A DNA stretch of 64,000 nt from GCA-2688265 sp964527395 (GTDB lineage Archaea; Nanobdellota; Nanobdellia; Woesearchaeales; GW2011-AR9): contig CAZGQD010000004.1 of the NCBI GenBank assembly GCA_964527395.1, positions 17,742-81,741 on the forward strand, written 5' to 3'. The notes beneath the pieces were generated by a model. That model saw only the letters and a list, made by a program, of their open reading frames with translations. It was not told the DNA's origin and ran no database searches. Each line of letters begins with the position of its first letter. Within the stretch, counting starts at the first letter, position 1. Shown piece after piece: positions 57,387 to 64,000 of this stretch. Made by a program: the position numbers and the translations under genes.

Positions 57387-58148
57387 ATGCAAGTAACATT
57401 CAAAAACCAAAACCAAGAAACTCTAAACGGAACACTCTTCGGAAAAAACAATCGTAAAGGCGCAATCATCTTCACTCACGGTTTTCCATCAGATTCCAAC
57501 AAATTCAGCATCAAACTCCTTTTGTTCCTTCTCTCTTTAAAAGGCTACAAAACCCTAGCTTTCGATTTTGCAGGTTCAGGCAGATCCGAAGGAGACTTTT
57601 CCAAAACTAGCTTCTTCAAACAAGCAAAAGACATTCAGGCATCTAGAGACTACTTAAATCACCCAAACACAATCTTAATTGGGCATTCAGGAGGTGCTAT
57701 AGCTTCAACTATCTATGCCTCACAAACAAAAAATCCCTTAAATAAACTAATTCTTCTATCCATGCCTAACAGTTGTAAAGAAATAGAAGAGTTCACTAAA
57801 GAACAAAAGCAAAGTTTCAAACAAAACGGCTACATTACTTACAATGCCAAAGGTCAATCTCACCACAAAAAACGTCTAAACAAGACATTCTACAACGAAT
57901 TCAACAAACTAAAATTAGAAACATACCTAAAAAAAGTCAGTAAACAGACTAAACTCCTCCTAATCCACGGCTCAAAAGACACTTTAGTTCCAGTAAAACA
58001 CGCAACTGAGCTAATAAATTCAAGTAACACCAAAAAATCAAACAATAAAAGTAACATTAAACTAAAAATAATCAAAGGAGCTGATCACATCTATTCAAAT
58101 CCATTGCATACAATAAAACTTTCAAGACTAATAAGTAAATCTCTCTAA
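57387..58148 (+). CDS. Alpha/beta hydrolase
   Basis: 253 residues. GAIIFTHGFPSDSNKFS supplies the oxyanion HG, LAFDFAGSGRSEGDFSK follows, the nucleophile elbow is GHSGGAIASTIYA (Ser near 93), the Asp is in LLIHGSKDTLVPVKHATEL and the His in IIKGADHIYSN. It is close to the serine aminopeptidase/acyl-hydrolase branch. Cytoplasmic, no signal. The substrate is unknown. It begins about 50 bp after the hairpin element. No sequence homology beyond the fold to the hydrolase at 48.4 kb is claimed. Confidence 0.85.
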   Translation: MQVTFKNQNQETLNGTLFGKNNRKGAIIFTHGFPSDSNKFSIKLLLFLLSLKGYKTLAFDFAGSGRSEGDFSKTSFFKQAKDIQASRDYLNHPNTILIGHSGGAIASTIYASQTKNPLNKLILLSMPNSCKEIEEFTKEQKQSFKQNGYITYNAKGQSHHKKRLNKTFYNEFNKLKLETYLKKVSKQTKLLLIHGSKDTLVPVKHATELINSSNTKKSNNKSNIKLKIIKGADHIYSNPLHTIKLSRLISKSL

Positions 58149-58166
58149 ACCAAAGAGAATCTCTTT

Positions 58167-58844
58167 TCATTTAGATTTCACAAGCTCAGCAAAAAGAATA
58201 ACATCACTTAATATCTTAGTTTCTCTTACTTCTAAACCTACCTTTTTTGCAATGTTAGATATGTCTTGAATATCAAATGTCTTTGATTCATATCCTCTCA
58301 AGAAAAATGTTTCATCTGATTCATCAAAACTAATCACTTCAACATCAATAGATTTGTATAATTCTAATCTCTGTTTTAAAGTTCCTTTAAGAAAAACAGT
58401 GATAAAAATACTTTTATTAGTAATCTCTCTAAATTCCGCTAATATTTTCACAGGCTCACTGACATTCCCTAATGTATTCCAAACACAAAGGCTATGATCA
58501 AAATAGTTTTTTGAAAAGATCTTACTTAAATTTCCAATATCTCCCTTAATAATCTCAACATTTGAGAATTTTTTTGCAACTTTTAATGAATTTACAACCA
58601 TAAAATTAGAATTATCGATACCTATAAGTCTCTTAACAAATGGCGCAATTTTAGGAATCAATCTCCCCAGGCCAACTCCTGCTTCCAAAACTCTCTGAGA
58701 GCCTTTTAATCTAGAAACTAATAGGTCAGTTTCTTCTTTAATATATTTTTGATAACTTACAGGATAATATTTAGGGATAAGTGCCTTAAATTCTCTAGTA
58801 GAATATGACTCTCCTTCAAAAAAACCTCTTCTCATATGGCTCAA
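58167..58844 (-). CDS. SAM-dependent methyltransferase
   Basis: 225 residues of class I methyltransferase: VLEAGVGLGRLIPKIAPFV (motif I), LIGIDNSNFMVVNSLKV (acidic end of strand 2), VEIIKGDIGNLSKIF, and SLCVWNTLGNVSEPVKIL (motif IV). The substrate is not evident. It starts at MSHMRRGFFEG; the second Met is an alternative. It is convergent with the hydrolase (18 bp) and lies upstream of glmS on the opposite side of a 70-bp space. Confidence 0.85.
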   Translation of the reverse strand: MSHMRRGFFEGESYSTREFKALIPKYYPVSYQKYIKEETDLLVSRLKGSQRVLEAGVGLGRLIPKIAPFVKRLIGIDNSNFMVVNSLKVAKKFSNVEIIKGDIGNLSKIFSKNYFDHSLCVWNTLGNVSEPVKILAEFREITNKSIFITVFLKGTLKQRLELYKSIDVEVISFDESDETFFLRGYESKTFDIQDISNIAKKVGLEVRETKILSDVILFAELVKSK

Positions 58845-58913
58845 CGAATTTAATATAATTTAAGTTTTTCTATAACCAAAAGAACCAATAGTGTCTAAAG
58901 CCGCCAAGAAACC

Positions 58914-60791
58914 CTACTCAACCGTAACCGATTTAGCCAAATTCTTAGGTTGATCTATAGAGCACCCTCTCTCCTTAGCAACATAATAAGACAATAATTG
59001 CATAGGAATAGTATTCACAATTGGCATAATATAATCTGGCACCACAGGAACCTGTAAAGAACAATCAGAAGCAAGTGCAATGGTAGAATCCACATGATCA
59101 GTCACCACAATCACAAACGCTCCACGCGCTTTAGCCTCTTGGATAGACGACAAATTCTTCTCAAACAGTGGATCATTCTTACTCAAAAATGTAACTACTG
59201 GAAACCCATCTTCCAATAAAGCAATCGGTCCATGTTTCATTTCTCCAGAAGCAAATTCCTCAGCATGGATATACGAGATCTCTTTTAACTTAAGTGCACC
59301 TTCTTTTGCTACCGGCAGATTCACTCCACGACCCAAGAAAAACACAGACTTAGCATTACAAATCCGTTTTGCCACATTTTCAATAGACGAAGACAACTCC
59401 AAACACTCAGACACATACTTAGGCAACTGCTCCAATTTACCAATAATAGCACGTATTTCATCCTGAGTCAAATCTCCACGTATTTGTGCAATTTTGGTAG
59501 CCAAAAAATTTAAACAAAGAACCTGTCCTGTAAATGCCTTTGTAGATGCCACTCCAATTTCAGGTCCAGCATGGATATATATTCCTGTATCAACTTCTCT
59601 TGCCATTGAAGATCCAACTACATTAATTACTCCAAAAGTTTTAGCTCCACGAGATTTGGCCAATTTAAGTGCAGCAAGTGTATCTGCTGTCTCTCCACTC
59701 TGAGATATAAACACAACTAAATCATCAACCCCTACAATCGGATTCTTATATCTCCATTCTGATGCTACTTCAACTTCAACCGGTATTCGTGAATATTTTT
59801 CAATCAAATATTTTCCAACAAGTGCTGCATATGATGAAGTTCCACAAGCAATGATACATATCCGACGCAAACCCCGAACAAAAGAAACAGGCAAATTAAT
59901 AGATAACCGAATGTCACCAAACATTTTATCGATTCTTCCAGCTAAACAATTAGCAAGTGTAACTGGCTGTTCATGTATCTCTTTAAGCATAAAATGATCA
60001 TATCCATTCTTTTCAACAGCTGCAATGTCCCAATCTATATGGTCTTCTTTACGTTTGATACATTCTCCATTATGTTTACACAAACTCTTAAGTTCATATG
60101 AATCCTTCCCAACAATCAAAATGTCATCATCTTCTAAATACAAAACTCGTCGTGTCCGATCTAAAAAAGCTGCTGGATCTGATGCAACAAAGTTCTCTCC
60201 GTTCCCAATCCCAAGCACCAACGGACTACCCTTACGTGCTGCATACAATTTATCTTCATCTTTATGAAACAAAACTATCCCATACGCCCCAACAACGTCA
60301 TGCAGCGAAGCCCGAAGCGCAAGTTCCATATCGCCCAATTTCTGAAAATGGTAATCAATCAACATAACTAATACTTCTGTATCTGTTTGACTTCGAAACG
60401 AGTAACCTTTAGCCTCTAACTTTTTCTTAATAGAAAGATAGTTTTCAATAATTCCGTTATGTACAAGTACAAGCGACCCATCCATGTTAGTGTGCGGATG
60501 TGCATTAACTGAGTTAGGCTCGCCATGTGTTGACCAGCGCGTATGTGCCAGACCCATATTTCCAACTAATTCAGCTCCTTTACCCTCTAGATTAGCAACT
60601 TTCCCTTGCTCTTTGTAAATTAAAATAGAATCAGATACATCAACATTAGAATCGCTAAAACCAATTTCACTAGCAATTTTCTTAGTAGCAATTCCTGCAG
60701 AATCATAACCACGATACTCTAGCCTTTTAAGCCCTGTAAGAAGTAACGGATACGCCACATCTGGCCCAATATAACCAACTATTCCACACAT
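58914..60791 (-). CDS. glmS: Glutamine-fructose-6-phosphate aminotransferase (GlmS)
   Basis: 625 residues. Makes glucosamine-6-phosphate, first step to UDP-GlcNAc for surface glycans. The Ntn glutaminase domain begins with the nucleophile Cys2 in MCGIVGYIGPDVAYPLL. RYDSAGIA-like RGYDSAG, TRWSTHGEPNSVNAHPH and HNGIIENYL follow. Two SIS isomerase domains hold CGTSSYAALVGKYLIEK, SQSGETADTLAALK, and near the C-terminus ALKLKEISYIHAEEFASGE, ending AKSVTVE. All are intact. It is bacterial-type in arrangement but also common in archaea. No glmS ribozyme was looked for successfully upstream. Confidence 0.96.
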   Translation of the reverse strand: MCGIVGYIGPDVAYPLLLTGLKRLEYRGYDSAGIATKKIASEIGFSDSNVDVSDSILIYKEQGKVANLEGKGAELVGNMGLAHTRWSTHGEPNSVNAHPHTNMDGSLVLVHNGIIENYLSIKKKLEAKGYSFRSQTDTEVLVMLIDYHFQKLGDMELALRASLHDVVGAYGIVLFHKDEDKLYAARKGSPLVLGIGNGENFVASDPAAFLDRTRRVLYLEDDDILIVGKDSYELKSLCKHNGECIKRKEDHIDWDIAAVEKNGYDHFMLKEIHEQPVTLANCLAGRIDKMFGDIRLSINLPVSFVRGLRRICIIACGTSSYAALVGKYLIEKYSRIPVEVEVASEWRYKNPIVGVDDLVVFISQSGETADTLAALKLAKSRGAKTFGVINVVGSSMAREVDTGIYIHAGPEIGVASTKAFTGQVLCLNFLATKIAQIRGDLTQDEIRAIIGKLEQLPKYVSECLELSSSIENVAKRICNAKSVFFLGRGVNLPVAKEGALKLKEISYIHAEEFASGEMKHGPIALLEDGFPVVTFLSKNDPLFEKNLSSIQEAKARGAFVIVVTDHVDSTIALASDCSLQVPVVPDYIMPIVNTIPMQLLSYYVAKERGCSIDQPKNLAKSVTVE

Positions 60792-60870
60792 ATTTCAAAA
60801 CACCTATAATTATTCAAAACTAAGAAATAAAATCCTATTTTCCCTTTAAGAAGCTTATGGAATACTAGCT

Positions 60871-61164
60871 TCATTCAACAACTATTTTTTCTAGGTCTAC
60901 TTCTTCAACTCTACGATATGCGGTATTACAAACTACAATATATTTTCCTTCTTGAAAAACTTTAATTCTCTGACCACATTTACTTAAAACTGATTCTTGT
61001 CCTCTTCTATGTCCAGTTTCATAAACTACAGTAGCCCCATATATCAAAGCACCAAATGCAGCTAATGCACCAACAAGTTTCCAAGTTTCTCCATCAGCAA
61101 AGATTCCAAACCTTTCTGGAGTAATCAAACTCTTATAATGATCATACTTGTCTCTAAAATCCAT
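60871..61164 (-). CDS. Small single-span membrane protein
   Basis: 97 residues: MDFRDKYDHYKSLITPERFG, a hydrophobic helix (WKLVGALAAFGALIYGATVV, about 28-47), then a basic segment (HRRGQESVLSKCGQRIKVF) and a short acidic end. Two cysteines lie beyond the helix (SKCGQ, VVCNT). No family recognised. It begins about 60 bp from the second structured leader. A minus-strand TATA-like TTAAAATAGG lies about 25 nt before the start. Confidence 0.55.
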   Translation of the reverse strand: MDFRDKYDHYKSLITPERFGIFADGETWKLVGALAAFGALIYGATVVYETGHRRGQESVLSKCGQRIKVFQEGKYIVVCNTAYRRVEEVDLEKIVVE

Positions 61165-61225
61165 AGAACCAGCAAAAACAAGCCCTATTTTAAAGCTCTT
61201 CCTAATGAAAACAACAACAATAACA

Positions 61226-61344
61226 GCACTGTCTCACCACTGGCAATGACATCCAACGCATTTAAACTAACAACGAGCATTTTTCAAGCTAGTCTTGAAA
61301 AATTAGAAGCGAAGTGGTCACGCCTGCACTAGGTCTGACAGTGC
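61226..61344. other. Structured leader element, copy 2 (candidate ncRNA or palindromic element)
   Basis: GCACTGTC (61226-61233) pairs with GACAGTGC (61337-61344). ATTTTTCAAG (61279-61288) pairs with CTTGAAAAAT (61294-61303) around a 5-nt loop. ACCACT pairs with AGTGGT inside. Compared with copy 1, the closing stem has A-T changed to G-C and the hairpin has T-A to C-G and G-C to A-T, each on both arms. Loops keep AACAACGAGC and GCGAAGTGGTCACGC. An eight-unit repeat array follows at 61393. Confidence 0.7.
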
Positions 61345-61392
61345 GGAAAAAGGAATAACATCTCCTAACTTTTGTCGACCATAAGCTAGAAC

Positions 61393-61631
61393 AAGCAATT
61401 TTGCCCTCTAAATCAAAAATAAAGCCCAAAACTCTCGTTAAAAACAAAATCCAGCCCATTTTGACCGTTAGAATCAAAAAGAAGCCTGTTTCTCCCGATT
61501 CAAGCCAAAAGAAGCTCATTTTAACCGATTTAGCACAAAAGAAGCTTGTTTTTGCTGATTTAAGTCAAAAGAAGCCCAAAATGGACGTTTTAGGTCAAAT
61601 AAAGCTCATTTTAGCCGTTTTAACCATTACA
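61393..61631. repeat. Array of eight 30-bp degenerate direct repeats, copy 2
   Basis: Units begin at 61393, 61422, 61452, 61482, 61512, 61542, 61572 and 61602 (first unit 29 bp, the rest exactly 30). They share the A-rich head and ACCGNTTNAGNC-type tail of the array at 3901-4140. Some single units match across arrays better than their neighbours (unit 4 here and unit 5 there). It lies 48 bp from the structured leader and 20 bp before the promoter of vapB at 61707. Confidence 0.8.
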
Positions 61632-61650
61632 CAACTACTTTCAAACCAAA

Positions 61651-61680
61651 ATATTTAAATAAATACACATGTTTACACAT
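61651..61680 (+). promoter_or_regulatory. TATA box and VapBC operator, locus 2
   Basis: ATATTTAAAT (61651-61660) is followed by TACACATGTTTACACAT (61664-61680). Reversed, this reads ATGTGTAAACATGTGTA, nearly the ATGTGGAAACATGTGAAA site of the first locus. A 26-nt space separates it from the ATG at 61707, so this transcript has a short leader with an AAGGTAATAAA sequence before the start. Confidence 0.7.
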
Positions 61681-61706
61681 AACTATTAAGCACAAAAGGT
61701 AATAAA

Positions 61707-61952
61707 ATGGCAACTATGACTTTAGCATTAGGAAATGATTTGAAAGCAAAAATGAACACTTTTCCTGAGATAAATTGGTCTGAGGTAGCTAGGCAATCAT
61801 TCACTCAAAAGGTAAAAGACATGGAATTAATTAAACTTTTCAAAAGTGAGAGCACTTTAACAGAAGAGGACGCATTGATCTTAGGTAAAAAAGTTAATAG
61901 GGCTGCAAGCAAGAAATTCTTAAAAGCAGCAAAAGCTGCTGGAAAGCTTTGA
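61707..61952 (+). CDS. vapB: VapB-type antitoxin
   Basis: 81 residues: MATMTLALGNDLKAKMNTFP, the shared ribbon-helix-helix block INWSEVARQSFTQKVKDMEL, and a C-terminal charged helix (LTEEDALILGKKVNRAASKK). Clearly related to the antitoxin at 54484. Overlaps vapC by 4 nt. It is expressed downstream of the second 30-bp array, from its own TATA box. Confidence 0.88.
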   Translation: MATMTLALGNDLKAKMNTFPEINWSEVARQSFTQKVKDMELIKLFKSESTLTEEDALILGKKVNRAASKKFLKAAKAAGKL

Positions 61953-62359
61953 TGAAAGTAGTAGTAGACGCAAACATAATTTTCGCAGTTTTAATTAAAG
62001 AAGCTTATACTTCTCACATCCTTTTTAACAACAATTTAGAGATGTTCATTCCAAACTATGTTTTCTTAGAGTTTGAAGAACATAAAGAGGAATTATTTAG
62101 GAAAACTAAAAGAGAAAAAGAAGATGTCCTTAGGCTCTTAGATTTAATCAAAAGAAAATTCACAATAGTTCCTGACAAAGATTTGTTTGATTTTGCCAGA
62201 AAGGCAGAAGAAATAAGTCCAGATGAAGGAGATATCCACTATTTTGCTTTAGCTCTAAAACTAAACTGTCCTATTTGGACAAACGACAAGAAACTAAAGC
62301 AGCAAGACAGAATAAAGATCTACCACACTCATGAGATTGCAGAATTACTCTCAAAATAG
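61949..62359 (+). CDS. vapC: VapC-type PIN-domain toxin
   Basis: 136 residues with the PIN acidic residues in order: Asp in VVVDANIIFAVLI, Glu in FLEFEEHKEELF, Asp in ISPDEGDIHYFALAL and Asp in CPIWTNDKKLKQQDRI. Closely similar in layout to the toxin at 54705. The start could be either of two adjacent ATGs. RNA target unknown. Intact frame. Confidence 0.9.
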   Translation: MMKVVVDANIIFAVLIKEAYTSHILFNNNLEMFIPNYVFLEFEEHKEELFRKTKREKEDVLRLLDLIKRKFTIVPDKDLFDFARKAEEISPDEGDIHYFALALKLNCPIWTNDKKLKQQDRIKIYHTHEIAELLSK

Positions 62360-62420
62360 AAAAATAGTACTAATTTCTCACATAAGCTTTAAAAAATAGC
62401 CTCCAAATGGTAATAAAGTT

Positions 62421-63167
62421 ATGACTAGAGCAGAAACTCCTAGAACTTTGATTGCAAGACTTGATCCTAGCTTCCAGGCTGGATACAATAACATTCCTCT
62501 TACTGCTATTGCTCTAACAAGAATGGATGAATTATTATCAAACAAAAATCTAGGAAAATCTGTTGATGAGGAAGGTTCTATTAATGATTGGGATTATAGA
62601 TTAGAAAGAGTTGCATTTCAAAAAGGCAAAGACCCTGAAGATTCTTATGCATCTATAACATTTTCAAGAACTATTCCAATAGTTGGAGAAGATGGTTTAG
62701 GATTAAAATTATCCAGCAGATTTAGTTATCATGGACAAAGAATTGAAATTGGTGAAAATGCTACAATTAGAACAGGAAGAAGAAAAAAGAAAAGAAAAAC
62801 AGTTTTCAGATATCGTCCACTAAGTCCCTTATCTTTAGATTTAGAAGCTAAGGCAGTATTACATCTTCCAAACAGACAAATTGATTGGACAAAAGATCCA
62901 GCAAACATTGAATTATACACAAGAATTAACAGAACTAAAAAATCTCCCACTCTTTCAGTTACTTCAGGTTATAAAAGAAACAGACCAGGTTCTTTACCTC
63001 CAAGATTAGGTGGGTTATTATTATCTCAAGTGTCCTTAAGATCACATCCAAAAAACCATCTAAACCACCAAAGATTCCAGGACCTTTACGACTTAGCTTC
63101 AGCAGATTCAAGAACTCTAACTGAAGTAAAACTATTTCTAGACCAAAGCTATACTGCAAGAGCATAA
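62421..63167 (+). CDS. Unknown protein, first of a tandem paralogous pair
   Basis: 248 residues, paralogous to the next gene: MTRAETPRTLIARLDPSFQ, YASITFSRTI, LDLEAKAVLHLPNRQIDW, NIELYTRINR and the strikingly conserved FQDLYDLASADSRTLTEV near the C-terminus. The middle contains a basic run (RTGRRKKKRKTVFRY) missing from the paralog. Alpha/beta, soluble, no recognised family. The DLYDLASADSR motif may be functional. The promoter region differs from that of the next gene. Confidence 0.6.
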   Translation: MTRAETPRTLIARLDPSFQAGYNNIPLTAIALTRMDELLSNKNLGKSVDEEGSINDWDYRLERVAFQKGKDPEDSYASITFSRTIPIVGEDGLGLKLSSRFSYHGQRIEIGENATIRTGRRKKKRKTVFRYRPLSPLSLDLEAKAVLHLPNRQIDWTKDPANIELYTRINRTKKSPTLSVTSGYKRNRPGSLPPRLGGLLLSQVSLRSHPKNHLNHQRFQDLYDLASADSRTLTEVKLFLDQSYTARA

Positions 63168-63190
63168 CTTCTAATCAAAGGCCCAAACCA

Positions 63191-63210
63191 GGCATAAAGC
63201 ATCACAATCC
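63191..63210 (+). promoter_or_regulatory. Promoter-proximal repeat, copy 1
   Basis: GGCATAAAGCATCACAATCC (63191-63210) lies just before CTTATATATTC (63210-63220), a TATA box about 25-30 nt ahead of the ATG at 63244. The same sequence with two changes recurs at 63977-63996, after the gene, as GGCATAAACCATCACAACCC. It probably marks a repeated promoter unit ahead of a further paralog outside the window. Confidence 0.5.
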
Positions 63211-63243
63211 TTATATATTCTAAGTTAAAAAACTCCAAAAACA

Positions 63244-63945
63244 ATGACAAGAGATACACCTAGAACCTTAATTGATGCACTAAGACCTGATTATAAAAGA
63301 GCCTATGGATCTCTTCCTTTTATAGCAGCTTCATTAGATATATTTGACCATCTTCTTGCAGATACTGCCTTAGGAACAAATGAAGATGCAAAATTACAAA
63401 AACAAGGTTGGAATATTCATATCCAAAGAGCAGCAGTTCAAAGAGGAAAGCCTTCAAAAGCTAGCTATGTTGCAGTAGCTTTTACAAGAACCATTGAAGC
63501 AAGAGCTAGAGGAGGATCATACGCTTTATCAACAGGCTTTTCTTATTTAGCAGAAGATATTGAAGAAGCATCTACAAGAGGAAGAGTTTGGACTCCCGCT
63601 TATTCAGATAATCTTACTTTTGGTTTAGAGGCCAAAGCCGTTATGCATTTTACAGGAAGAAGGATTGACTGGGAAAATGGTCCAACAAACGTTGAATTAA
63701 AAACTGATGTCAAAAGAGGACCACTAGACCAAGAAGGTGACTCTCTTTTTCCTTATTCAAGTTATAGAACAAACTATTTGGCAGGAAATGTACCTACAAA
63801 TGGCATTTTTGTTGGAGACCAACATAGAAGAGGAGCTGATCTTGACCCTAGTAAGTTCCAAGGCCTTTACGACTTAGCTTCAGCAGATTCTAGAAGCAGA
63901 GAAGAAATTGGAAGATTCGTAAATCAACTTTTTGGTGCTTGGTAG
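63244..63945 (+). CDS. Unknown protein, second of a tandem paralogous pair
   Basis: 233 residues. MTRDTPRTLIDALRPDYKRA, AAVQRGKPSKASYVAVAFTR, FGLEAKAVMHFTGRRIDW, NVELKTDVKRG and FQGLYDLASADSRSREEIGR align in order with the gene at 62421. There is no Arg/Lys-rich run in the middle. No signal or membrane segment. Function unknown. The repeat after its stop suggests the tandem series continues downstream. Confidence 0.6.
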   Translation: MTRDTPRTLIDALRPDYKRAYGSLPFIAASLDIFDHLLADTALGTNEDAKLQKQGWNIHIQRAAVQRGKPSKASYVAVAFTRTIEARARGGSYALSTGFSYLAEDIEEASTRGRVWTPAYSDNLTFGLEAKAVMHFTGRRIDWENGPTNVELKTDVKRGPLDQEGDSLFPYSSYRTNYLAGNVPTNGIFVGDQHRRGADLDPSKFQGLYDLASADSRSREEIGRFVNQLFGAW

Positions 63946-63976
63946 ATACAAACCCCCACAACCCACAACCAATACT

Positions 63977-63996
63977 GGCATAAACCATCACAACCC
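63977..63996 (+). promoter_or_regulatory. Promoter-proximal repeat, copy 2
   Basis: GGCATAAACCATCACAACCC (63977-63996) repeats 63191-63210 with two substitutions and runs to the window edge. In copy 1 a TATA box follows at once; here that position falls outside the window. Confidence 0.5.
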
Positions 63997-64000
63997 ACCC

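Noticed and set aside
57083..57416. Minus-strand frames of about 72 codons over the hairpin element at 57.2 kb.
   Set aside because: They arise from the stem sequences and have no supporting start, homology or composition.

Overview
The window looks like a piece of a small-genome DPANN archaeon, most like a woesearchaeote or pacearchaeote. That placement is inferred from gene content and was not tested by phylogeny. Supporting signs are archaeal-type SRP54, aIF2-beta next to DUF424, translin, archaeal-type valyl- and methionyl-tRNA synthetases, a site-2 protease, an intron-containing tRNA-Arg, TATA-like boxes about 25-30 nt before many start codons (leaderless transcription), strong AT bias, and many short proteins of unknown family. 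Bacterial-flavoured genes (RNase HIII, RarA, GlmS, DUF1016, KilA-N) are mixed in. Three 100-N gaps mark a scaffolded draft, probably metagenomic. Two of the gaps have exact 55-nt repeats at their edges.

Layout. 0-9.3 kb: a TrmB-like regulator fragment, a coiled-coil membrane protein, an AAA ATPase, translin, a structured leader followed by eight 30-bp repeats, a metallophosphoesterase with an overlapping mini zinc ribbon, a tandem pair of unknown paralogs and a PIN-domain protein. 9.3-19 kb: a 78-bp tandem repeat at the srp54 tail, srp54, a toxin-antitoxin pair with a frameshifted toxin, tRNA-Arg with two apparent introns, a divergent arginase-like protein, a second ATPase, a TTTGACAG inverted-repeat element, valS, a DUF5679 zinc ribbon, a YdjM-like membrane protein and mutM carrying a palindromic in-frame insertion. 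19.2-19.55 kb: a 324-bp multi-hairpin element closed by a perfect 18-bp stem. 19.6-28 kb: a site-2 protease, a TraB/ChaN-like protein, a PLP enzyme, unknowns, a nucleotidyltransferase, a KilA-N protein and metG. 28-41.6 kb: large secreted or surface proteins interrupted by a HEPN-MNT and DUF1016 defence cassette, then a membrane protein and rarA.

41.6-48.4 kb: two membrane or lipoproteins, DUF424 with aIF2-beta, a DUF2683 antitoxin, a DUF4258/zinc-AbrB toxin-antitoxin pair, a gene remnant split by a false gap, a ParB-like protein, a lipoprotein, a third ATPase and a duplicated lipoprotein tail. 48.4-55.4 kb: an alpha/beta hydrolase, rad50, a gap, RNase HIII and RNase HII, VapBC and a winged helix. 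55.4-64 kb: a polytopic membrane protein, unknowns, a second copy of the multi-hairpin element family, an alpha/beta hydrolase, a methyltransferase, glmS, the second leader-plus-30-bp array, a second VapBC and a tandem pair of unknown paralogs.

The strongest candidates for something undescribed are structured, GC-richer islands in this AT-rich DNA. (1) Two copies of a roughly 119-bp folded leader show three compensatory base-pair changes, each leader followed by eight 30-bp repeat units. (2) A family with an AACGA...GAGCC...GGCGAGT core occurs at 14.2, 19.3 and 57.3 kb; the 19.3-kb copy has gained paired hairpin modules at two sites. (3) A palindromic insertion in mutM adds about 31 residues. 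Operator-like repeats sit between the TATA box and start codon of most toxin-antitoxin genes and flank the promoters of all three AAA ATPase genes, which suggests autoregulation.
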